NCBI GenBank assembly: GCA_030248295.1
Contig: JASANH010000357.1
Span: 152,776-216,775 of the forward strand
Direction: 5' to 3'
DNA: 64,000 nucleotides
From: Mesodorylaimus sp. YZB2_4
Taxonomy: Eukaryota > Nematoda > Enoplea > Dorylaimida > Dorylaimidae
How positions within the stretch are numbered: the stretch's first letter is position 1; the number at the start of each line of letters is the position of its first letter. Below the pieces are notes generated by a model. It saw only the letters and a program-made list of their open reading frames with translations, was not told the origin of the DNA and did no database searches. Made by a program: the position numbers and the translations under genes. This document shows, piece after piece, positions 45,980-57,900 of the stretch.

Positions 45980-48900
45980 TTAGAAATGGTCAATCATAAT
46001 GGTCACAAACTTATCGTTGATCTGTCCATTCTGCGTATTTCTGATATCTGTCAGAGCCACTTGACGCCAAGTAGGCAGTCCGTCGCGAGTTGCGCTGGCC
46101 GATTTTAAAGCGAACGACCATTGTTCTGGATTCACGCCCGATGCGCAATGAGGTAATTTCAATTCAACTGGTTTCACAAATTTTAATCCCGGTGGTCCGC
46201 ACATTAGCAACGGACTCAAGAGTGCTTCGCCTAGAATCAAACCCGACTGTACATCCGAGGCCAATCACGGGTGGAGACATTTTACCTTTAGTCTCATCGA
46301 CAGGTGGCGACATCGAAGCATCGCGAAATACTTTGAAGAACATATCTTGACTGGATGTCAGAGCACCTGGTGGCACAGTTATGGACACCCCGGTAGCGTC
46401 CGATGTCAACGTCCCACCTTCGGGTCCAATGGTGGCAGTAACGTGAGCCAAAACAGCGTGACCATCGTGAGGGTCCAAAGTTAGACTGAAACGAACCAAA
46501 CATCATAGCACCTCGCAAATCACTAAACCACCAGGCACTCACCTTCCATCGGATTGGTCCCCGTTGGTCCCGTTCTGCGCAGAGACGCCATTCTCCTTTC
46601 TGTTGTACAACTCGAAGGCTGATCCGTTCTGTTGATCGTTCTTATTGATTCCATTCAAACCGGTCGCCGGATTTTCGCTTTGACAGTGCCCATCCCCCAT
46701 CTTCCTGGCATTTGGAGAATGGGAATTGCGATTGTCGACGACACGCGCTGGAAAGGAATAGTCATTGCGTACATGAGCCTGACACAAATCAAACAGCAGG
46801 CTGACTTACCTGCGGAAGCTGGTCGCGGGCCGAGTCCATTTGTCGGCAAATCGCCATTTTGCCGTTCATTCGGAGCGTTTTCTTTCACCTTCAACCCTTC
46901 GCCATCGCCATTTGGAATTGACGGCAGCGAAGCGTAGGTTGTGTCATCGTCCATGAACCGAATCGGGCCCGCCGCATGTGACATAGCCCCCATGGTGACC
47001 ATACGAGGCGAGTGCGGGTGAGGTGATCGGGGAGCCGGCGCTGGTGGTGGCAGTGGTGATCGAATAGGCGCGTGGGACTGCGCCCGCCGATGATAATCGA
47101 CGCCGACGGGAGGCTGTGAACCGAACGGACGAGTGCCATAGGCTGGCAGCGGAGGTGTGCCCGTCGTCAAACTGGCAGTTCTGTTAATCGGGGAAGCCCT
47201 AAAAATTACAATCAAATGAACTCAAGTGGTAAAATTATCGATTGCTTGTCTTCAAGTCTGCGCCCGACAAAACGAGTACCGTGTACGTGAGAACATTTCC
47301 ATTTCAAATTATTCTATTTTTCCACTTAAGCACGTATGCCTGCATAAAGAGCTTGACGCAGCTGCCAGACTGTTCGGACTGTTCAAGTCTGTGCCAGATT
47401 GTTCGGCTTACGTCATGTCAAACACAAACTGTTTCACCAGCAGACATCCGAGACGACTGATTTGTCAGCTCACAAGCACTGAACACTTCCATTGAAGCCA
47501 CGGGTAGCGTGTTCAGATCAAGGCGGCTAACTGCCGTGCCTACCAAACGAAGCTATTTTGATATGAATCTTGTCTTATTAATTTCGGCCTACCTCATTCT
47601 GATTCGCGAGGTAAGTCACTTCTTAAAAGCAAAAAACACCTCCAATCTAGGTTTTAAGATAATCGCGACGCCGACTCATAGACTGTCCTGCAAGGCCCGT
47701 TTGCAACCCGACGTGTTCATCCGATGTTGTCGTATAGACACCTACTATGAGACCTCGTCTATCGATGAATGCATCAGCAAATGCATCGGGCACAATGCCC
47801 ACAAAACTGCTTTTGAAAAGCAGTGCACTATGGTGAACGTGTACAGGCCGATTGGAAAATGCACCTTGCTCTACGAGTACAACTGGGCAGGCTTCGGGCT
47901 CAAGCCCGAGATGCAGAAACCAGACAAGGATTACATCTCAGCAGTAATCAAATGCCAAGACCAGAGTAAGAGGGTCAATGACAGCTTACGATAAGTATTG
48001 CGAAGCAAGGTTTCAGACTCTACCTCAAGTACATTGCCTTATTCACCACACGGTCCACAACCCGCAGAACCACGGCCACCTTACGGACCGCCACCCTCGG
48101 AGCCACGACCGCCTCATGGACCGCCACTCTCGGAGCCACGGCCACCTCACAAACCGCCACCCTCGGAGCCACGACCACCTCACAAACCGCCACCCTCGGA
48201 GCCACGACCGCCTCATGGACCGCCACCCTCGGAGCCACGACCACCTCACAAACCGCCACCCTCGGAGCCACGACCGCCTTACGGACCGCCACCCTCGGAG
48301 CCACGACCACCTCACAAACCGCCACCCTCGGAGCCACGACCGCCTTACGGACCGCCACCCTCGGAGCCACGACCACCTCACAAACCGCCACCCTCGGAGC
48401 CACGACCGCCTTACGGACCGCCACCCTCGGAGCCACGACCACCTCACAAACCGCCACCCTCGGAGCCACGACCGCCTTACGGACCGCCACCCTCGGAGCC
48501 ACGACCACCTCACAAACCGCCACCCTCGGAGCCACGACCGCCTTACGGACCGCCACCCTTGGAGCCACGGCCACCTCACACACCGCCACCCTCGGAGCCA
48601 CGACCGCCATACGAGCCATCACAACCTGAACCGCGCCCTCCTTTCACGACATCACTACCACAGCCAGAAACAGCAACAACACTGCCGCCCAAGCCAGAGC
48701 GGTCTTCGACAGCATTACCACCCCAGCCCGAACCATCAACGCCAACAGTCCCCTCGCAATCTAAGCCATCAACTGGCTTCACTTCAGTCCCCAACACAAG
48801 CCACACGCAAACTCAGCTTGAACCATCCACGCAAACGCCAGAGCTGTCCGAGTCAACGACATCCAGTTTCACCTCGACCCCTAAACCTGAATCCGTCCAA

Positions 48901-51900
48901 ACCACGAGTGCCCTTCCAACAGACTCGGAATCCCTGTCTACAACTGGCCCTACTTCATCAGAATCAGAATCCTCAGGCAGCGTCATAATTACGTCCAATT
49001 CACAGTCGACAGAACAAACACAACCAAGCAGCATTGGCTGCGGCCGTCAGGCGCCCAATTACCAAGCCTCAGTTCCCTCGAGCATAGCTCGTATAATCGG
49101 TGGTACAACAGCGAAAACACACTCTTGGCCGTGGCAAGTCAGCATTCGTAGTCACGATGCCACGTGGCATTTCTGTGGAGGTACACTCTTACGTGTCCGA
49201 GACGACAAAGAAGAAAGCGATATTGTCCTCACGGCTGCACATTGCCTCCCATTCGAAAAGTGGGTAATAGGAACTTCCAAACACGACAGTCCCCCTTTAG
49301 GGTTCTCTTATCATTCGCAGTGACACACTGGAGGACACATCCGACCTACAAGTCGTCGCCGGAACACACACGCGATTCACACAGACCGAAAACCAGCAAC
49401 AAAGAAAGGTGATAGCTGTTGATTACCACAGCCAGTACAAGAACCTCGTCAACGACGTAGCGATCCTCAAACTCGATAGCCCGATTCAGTTTTCCGACAC
49501 CGTTCGCCCTATTTGCCTCGCTCGGGAAGAAGAGCCACCAGTTAATCGAACTTGCCTAGCAATAGGATGGGGCCGAAACGATTGTGAGCATGTTTTCCAA
49601 TCCTCCGCCTGAAAACTAATTGCACCATGTTTTTTGCCTTCCCAGCAATTTCCTCAACGTCACAAGACGAGTTGAAGCAAGCACTAGCTCCGGTTCACGC
49701 AATCGATACTTGTGCCGATATGTGGAACAGAAAACTAGAACATTGGGGCTACGCTTTCCTCTGCGCCGGCCCCGAAGATGGAAGCTCAGCCGTTTGCAAC
49801 GTAAGCTGCACCTTGTACGTACTCTCAAAGCAACGCATAAATCTAACCTACTATTTCACGGCAGGGCGACTCTGGAGGTCCTCTCTTATGCCAGCAGGAA
49901 GACGGAACCTGGGTTCAATACGGCATCGCCAGCTTCGTGGCTGGTAAGAGCTGCGCCGTCACAAATTTCCCCCCAGTTTTCGCCCGAGTTTCCTCCTACC
50001 TGAGTTGGATTCAACATAAGGTCAGCACCATGAGTTCTGTCTGAACACTATAAGCTCTGTTGACCACACACCCTCGTTATGTGGCAGCATATTCGTTATA
50101 AAGTATCAACCCCCCGCTATCCTTTGTCCTCTATTCTAATGCAGTACAGTACGACCATACCTCGCTGCAGGAGCAGGTGGAAGGTTGTAAGCCGCATTGT
50201 TGTTGAACTGTTTCTGCTGATCATACGATCGATTGATGATCGACATTGGACCGGCTGGATTTTGGAACACCGACACAGGACCATTGGCACCGCCATTGGG
50301 CAAAGTTGCAGTTCTCGGATTCGTCAATGGCGAATACGGCTGCTGCGAAAAGCAAATGCTATCGCCAGTAGTAAATCTAAAAAAAAGCATTTTTACTTCG
50401 CCTTCCTACCTAATCGCCCCTGAAGAAACCTACCTCGACGAAGCGTCAAAATAACTCGGCGATCGACTTCCATTTAAAATGGCAGATCGATCGAGCATTG
50501 CAGCCGCTGCAGCCCTGTTCACATAGTCCTCATTCTGATCCGCCAAGATCTTCAACAAGCGCCAGTAAGTCATCATGCTCAAAAAGGGTTTCAGCACGCC
50601 TACCTGTTGAACATCGTAAAACCCTGGTTCTGAATAATGCCGACCATTTCTGATGCTCATTATTCCATGCGGGGGTTGGTAGGCGCCTGAAAACGAGCAT
50701 CATCGATATTTAGCTCGGCACAAAACCGAATACAAATCAAAGCAGAGCAGGCGGAACTCCAACACCGCACACGTGACAGCCACCCTTTCTCCTCCTGTTC
50801 CCCAGCCAGCCATACAAACCTGATGAACTCGGCGGCACATTATTGCAATCACGAATGACATGCAGATTAGACACTGCGGACGGGTTGTCTGCTGTTCGAT
50901 TCATATTGGCCATAGTCTGATGCAACGTAGGGCCCACAGTCGTCGGTGCCACAGTAGCGACATTCGAGGGGGCGGTTGAAGAAGACAACGAAGAGACATC
51001 GCTCCCATTTCCACAAGTACTGTTCGCTCGCATCAGCGTCTTCGTCTGAACAGGCAACGGAGGAGGCACCGAAGAAGACGGCGATGGCACAGTCGGTTTC
51101 GGCGGAATTGGAGGATCTGGTTAGTGCAAAAATAAAAAGCCCGATTAAAACATAATAAACTAAACTTAGAAAACATAATTCAACAATCAAGCTGGGAATT
51201 CACAGCAAATAACTTAACGAAACCTACAATGAGCGTAGCGAGGTGGCGGTTTGGGTTTTGCACGTTCCCGCCTCGCGGCGTCCGACATCGGCCTTCTCAA
51301 AGTGGCAATGTGATCGATCAGAGCGTCTCGATTGGCGTAAATATCCGAACCATCAGGAGCAGCGCGCCAGCCAGAAGTCGAAGGCCCGTTAGCTAAACCA
51401 AAAGTAAAAACGAAAGAAAATATATTCATCCGCATGTAATCGGGTAGCACAGCACAAGCAATCCGTTAGTACGCAGCTCGATCAAGTTCGATGACTCAAA
51501 CATTGCCCTTACTTTGCGATAAATGCGCCGTTCGTTCCGATAATTCGATCGACCCCTAAAGCACAACCTTTTTGTACTAAAAATTGGCCAAAGCCTCGTA
51601 TCGACGTCTCCCTTACCTGGGTCACGTGCGATCCACTGTAGCCTGTGCTGTCCATCGATTCGTTACCTCTTGCATCGCATGCTCCCGTGACCCCATATTC
51701 GCCATCCTACGCAGCAGCCCTGTTAGAAGCCGACCAAAACGAGAGCACGTCTCATCGCTTACCCCACGCAAAGAGTCCATATCAGAGTCCCCAGCATAGT
51801 TACCGCTGCCGCGACTGTTTGCCATTGGGAACAAGAAATCGTCATCCAGCAACTGCAAAGAGACCACTAGATCTCAACGTCACAAAACCAGCAGCGCAAT

Positions 51901-54900
51901 GTACCTCAGCCGGTCTCGATTCGGCCATCCACACGCGTCGCTCTTGCAAATGAGAAATCAATTCGCGCAAAGCTTCGAACCAGTGATCCTCGTGACTCGC
52001 ATCCAAAACGGCTACAAAACCAAAATATCTTTGTCCTAAATACCTCCTTCCCAAAATCAATATTCTTACCCGTAAATAAATAGCTATACATTTTCTGAAT
52101 CTTCAAAGCTTGCTCTTGTAGTTTGCGACTATTCTTAGTCGCCGCCGCCTTCGAATGCTTCTTTCTTAATTCACGGAGGCGGGATCGTGAATCGACGCTA
52201 ATGAAAATAACTATTGGACAATATTGCGCATATTGCAACTTCTCCACCGAGTGCGGGGTGACGTCCAAGAGGCAGTGCTTATTCTTGTTCATTACCTGAT
52301 TCAAGAAATTTAAGAAATCAACGACGCCAACCTGTCCTTCGAGTCCCAACGGCTAGACCCCCTAAGCTTCGTGTGGACCCTAACTGGCGCAGAGCCAGGT
52401 ATTTTTAACCCCGACTATCCAAAACACAGCTAATCCAATGACGCACTTACATCTCGGATTGCCGATAATCGAATAACGCCTGAGCCGTGCTCGGCAGACG
52501 CGTCCTTGCTCATACTCGTCGACATGGCCATTTCATTTTGAGGCGACGCGAATCGAAGCGGGAAATCTTGTAGCAATTGTTCCCGTGCAACATCGGACAG
52601 TGCACCAAACAATACGACGGGCCTAAAACGAAACAAGCACTCGAACATCTGCTTTCCTCGTCGTGCTTATCTTCCTCACCGCAAGAACCCGGGGTGTTTC
52701 AGCTTTACTCTTTCGTAAGCCGAAAAATGGATAGTGCCGTGAGCGAAGACCACCTCGTCCCAGTGACCCTTCGTCAACGACTTGGATCGACGGGTGAGTG
52801 ACACTTTCTTACGCAGCAAGGAACTGGTTCTACTTTCGCTCGACGTCGAACGTGAAGATCTCGCCATTTCAGCGTTCAACAACTGCTCGGCCCTAAATCA
52901 CAAATACATCGTGTTACTCAAAGACCAACAAGCAATAACGCTAATGCAAAATTTATTACCTCGTCCCATTCGGAATAACACCCTTGGCCTGAGGCGAATC
53001 GGCGGCCGCTTTATCGACGGCAGATGGCGACGAGACTCGGACGGCTTGCCACGCTCCCACCGTGCCGCCGAACAGAGTGTCCGCAATTTGAAAAATGTCT
53101 CCTTTGCGGAAACTCAATTCGCCCTGTTCTGGTTTTTCGTAATCAAAATGAGCGCTGAAAAAGCACACGGCGTCGACTCCAGTCCCATCCCATCCTCTCA
53201 ACTACCCGTTTCCTCACCGGATATGAAAATTATCGCCCAGGTTCTGCGTCCTTATCCGTTCATATTCGTCTTTCCTATACTGCACCACGAGATCGACTTG
53301 ATCTTGCAGGCCTAACAGGAACAAGACTGCTTCTTCACGCGTCACGCCGCGCATGTCCTTGTTATTCACCTAAACCATTCCAAATTCACATCGAGTCCAC
53401 ATGACGACCAATAACCTAGCACTTACCCGCAAAATTTTATCACCAGGTCGTACGCCCTTCGCAGCGGCGGGAGATCCGGCTTGGACGGCCGAAACGAATA
53501 TTCCAACCTCGTTTCCACCGATTACTCGAACTCCAACGCTCCCACTTTCTTTCATAAAACTTATAAATCGCGGCTCCGGACTGAAAAAATGGACACAAAT
53601 AAATGGCCATCATCCTCCAGTCCGCTTAAAAAACAACGCATCAGCCTTACTGAGGGGACGGCAGCGGGGGCTTGTGCAATATGGGCGATTCGCCTGGTGG
53701 TCCAACTAAAAACTCCCAAATTTTCTCCTATTCATATTGAAAACGTCAAAAAAGAACTTACTAGATAAATGCGAACTCTCGTCACCCGCGGGCGTCGTCA
53801 TTCGAGGCGGAGGTGTATGCGGCACTGCAATCCCCAAATGGTCATTGACCTATTTCTTCGGCGAATATATCAAGCACTTACGCGATCCACGAGGCGAAAA
53901 ATTGCTGTAATCATCGTACACGCTTTGACTGGGCGTACGTGATCGACTCGGCGGTTGAGAACCGTAACTGTGACGTTTAGGACTGGCGCTGTATTCGGAC
54001 GATGTGAGTCGTCCCATTCGACCACTCAGCCTGCAACCAATCCAAGCTGCACCCACAGTGCTCAACACACCATCCACACCTACCGTATCGTGTTGTTCAG
54101 ACGCACGGGCTCGCCGTCCGAATAACGACTGCCGACCATCGGACTCGAGCGGGGAATCGGACTCTGTCTCGGAGTATCTCCTGAAAAGAAGCATTTATTA
54201 GAGTTCCTGAAAGCCCGAGCCCAAGCAGCCGCATACCAGGTCCGAGTCGTTCATACAACGTCGCCTGGCTGGGCCACTTCCACGATGTTCCACGAGGCAC
54301 GTCTCGCTGAATAACCAGCGATAGCCGCTCCTTGGATTTCTCTAACAATTTCCTCGCATCGCTCAAAGTCAGCTCTTCGCAATCCTGCGCATTAATTTTC
54401 AATACGACGTCCCCGGGTTTTAATCCAGGTTCTTTTTCTGCCAATTTTTTGTTCGTGATGGCTTTTATATAAAATTTGCATCCAAGGACGATTCCGAAAT
54501 CTAGAAATAAGCTAGTATTTTCAAGTCGTATATGCACCCAATGATTGGCTCACCATCCTTTCGTCTCGACTTCGTCAACGTGAATTTCAAATTCCGCTGA
54601 TCGAATTCCTGGGTCGGTAAAGGCACACGTCGCTTTACAACCTAAAAAACCGAAGGCGGTTAAGCTCGTTTTCGTGGCTGTATCAAATCTGAACATGGCT
54701 TACCAAATTCAACTGCTCGTTTTCCTTCATAATTTGCACGGCCGTCGAGTAATCAGCGTGCTCTAAGCCGATCCCGTTGGCGCTAACGATACGATCGTTT
54801 ATTCTGTAATATGGACAAATAAGGAACGGAAATTAAACAAATTGTACTAAAGCCAGCTTCCATTAAACCTACTGAAGCAATCCCCAGGCGGGCCCCGCTC

Positions 54901-57900
54901 GTAAAACGTCCGAAACCACTATCGACGGATCGCCGCTTTTGAAATGAGGGTTGTCTCGGCCCCCGCTCACAGCTATGCCGAAACCGTATCCTGGCACCTG
55001 AAACATTAGGTTGCAAATGCCTAATTTAATCATAAAAATTCAACGCGCGCCCTTACCCTGGACAGGGTAACTGTCCTGTACTCCCAAGTCGTCGCGACTT
55101 CGCTTCCCTAAAACCAAGGCACAGTTACAAACAGGGAATACGTCGACTGCTCACCCTGTACCCGTCCAGCATCGTAATGAAGCCCTCTACGGGATGATGT
55201 ACTCATCCCATCAACTGACGAAAACATCCTTGTTTCTGTGCACCAGGCCCAAAGGCGAGCAGTCGAGTCTGACAAGATTCCTGGCCAATGCTGAAGAAGC
55301 TGCTAATCCGCCACAAACTCCTCAAGACTGGAAACTAAGTCGTCAACTCCGTAACCGACCAACGAATGGGCCCAAATGAACAATAGGCCAAGGAACAACC
55401 CTTGCCTCCGTCTACTAGTATGAGAGGCTATTATTACGACACTCGCCTCAGCACACCTCGCTGCATCGCGCCCGAGTCTTCTCAACCTATTTCATATTCA
55501 TAATTTCTAGACACTCACGATCAGTCCATCAGCAGAAATACAACACCCCACTTTCGTCCTAACCTATGCGTAACCTCAACGCATCGTCCACACCCCGTGC
55601 CAGCCCCAGCAGTCCAGCTGGCGCTAATCGTCACACAGCCCCCCGCCCGTCAACAAGACCACGCGCAAGCCAATTTCTTATGCAACATCGCCTTCTGCTC
55701 ACATCCACCGGCCAATCCAAGCGCACCTTGAACGACGTGTTCGACCTTCGAAAAAAAGTCTCCTACGAGACAGGCTAAATCGAAAGAGCAACTGCGGACA
55801 AGTCCATTTGAACGATCGAAGACAACTTCAAAGCCGCGGCCGACCTCCGAACCCTGCGGACAATAACAGTGCGAAAACAGCAGACCCATAAAATTACTAT
55901 GAACTACCACCTCACGGACACTCAGACAAATCCCCGATGCACCCACTAAATTCCCCTCCCAGTCTCCAAGAACAGACGTACCCTTTTTCCCATTCCTCCT
56001 CGTCTCAGACACAAAATTAACTGCTTCTTTGGATTGGAGCCACTTTGTTTACGTAACCTCTTATTGGCAACACTGACGCCCGTGCTGAACACCCCGCATC
56101 CGGAAAAGCTCGAATAAACAACCAACTGTTCGTCGATTGAACCTTCGACTCGAACGCGCGCGACATCCCGCCGCCAGCTACTCAGTTAACGGCGCTAATG
56201 ACACTCGTGCCAGCATCGATCGTGGCTTCTTGCCGCCCCCAACAGCATCCTTTTTCACCCTGGCCATCCACATTACCTCACAAGTACACACCTTTATTCC
56301 GAATTCGCCCTACCTTATTAGCGGAAGCTACTTGCTCGTCGCCCCAAGAGCGCAGCCGCCGTCTCTTCGGCCGAGATAAATGTGACCGTTTCTAATTAAT
56401 GACTTAAGAAATTCTTTAACCCCCAAACACGTCCTTCTCGTCCTCACTGGCGGCTCGACGACTGCTGGCGCGCCGTGCCCAGTTCAGCCTTATATTAGTC
56501 AGAAAGTGGAGCCAGAACACTACCGCTCCCTCCTATATCCGTAAATAGACTGCACGCCATTTCCAAGATCGATAAGAAGCAAAGCACTACTAGTCTTCAC
56601 CGTAATGTAATCGCACGCGCCAACGCCTTCTTCTTACGCCGTCGTGTCGTAGAAGCCAAAAAGAAATCTACAAGTCCGCCTGAAATCATTATGAAAACTA
56701 GTGCACTCCAAAACTCCAAAGTCGATTGCCCTTATTCGCTCATCCACCGTGACAGCCACCAGTGCACTCACAAATATTAACGCACGCGAACTGTGCAAAA
56801 CGTCACTCACTCGCACAAATCCTAATTCAAACCAACGACACCCTTTCGACAGATCAAACTGCTAGCAAACTCCACTCGCTATTTGCCGCGGCGATGACCT
56901 TCTTTCTTCCAAATCCAAAAGAATTTCTCCACGCCGTCTTCAAAAATCACAAAATCGAATCGGTTCTTGCGACTCATATATTATTTAGTCGAACAGTAAA
57001 CGACGGCCTTTCAAGCAAGACCGGGGCGCTCTTCACTCGTCGTATCGAATGACTCGATCTCTAAACGCAGAGTAGCCACTGCCCATTAACCATTGACCAC
57101 CGACGGAAGGATGAGCGACGACAGCGACGGTGCCAAGGAGCGGCATCGATGCGACCACGGGCCAGCTGGTCGGCTAGTCCCGGCAAATGAACCGCGAAAT
57201 GGCCTTTCGACACACCAGGCATAGGTAGCCGACAGGGACGAGTGCTAGTTCGGCATCCACCGCTCGAGAATATGACCCTATTCTTTGCCTGTTGCTCACG
57301 TGTGCACCTCGGAGAGAAACGAATTGAAGAAAAGCAGACGCTCTTCATTTGCTTCCACCGCCAGTCCATCGTCTCAACAATCGGCCACAAATAACCGCCG
57401 GCCTTGATGGAAGCCGGCAGCCACCACGCCTAGTCCAAACCCAAATGATAGCGGCTGACGGCGCCAGCGGCGGCCATCGGTATGCATTGTTGACGATTAC
57501 AATTCCTCTCGGGCGCACCACTCGCGTCCACATATTAACATCCCACAAACTATCTCCTCAGTAAATGCCTCTAAACTCGAGAATGTCCATTACTAACAGC
57601 GGCCAAAGATGAAAACTATGTCTGCTCTGACAAGCACTTATGCCTCCCGCACTCCCCATGTAAACCAAAAAATGGATTACAACAACGAACGCCTTCCCCC
57701 CCCCCCCCCTGCCACCCCCGCACTCACCTCATCGTCCACTGGCTCCACGTACATCTCGGCCAAATTGAAACAAGCGTTAAATTTGGGCGACGGGATCGGC
57801 TTGCTAGCATCGATGCCACCCAACGCACCCAGGTGTCGACTATTGACCTCCGTTTCACTGAAAAAACAATCATTTACGGCCTCCACTACATGACTCCCAT

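Noticed and set aside
47612..47651. A 40-base intron in the protease signal region (GTAAGT to CTAG)
   Set aside because: Splicing there shifts the frame into a stop, while reading through keeps the PAN-like domain open.
48020..48622. Long minus-strand frames opposite the proline repeat
   Set aside because: Shadow of a 33-base repeat that has no stops in several frames.
53825..53881. A 32-base intron in the ZO gene ending at AAATAG before 53849
   Set aside because: It breaks the phase. The next AG (acceptor before 53824) gives a normal 57-base intron and a consistent frame.
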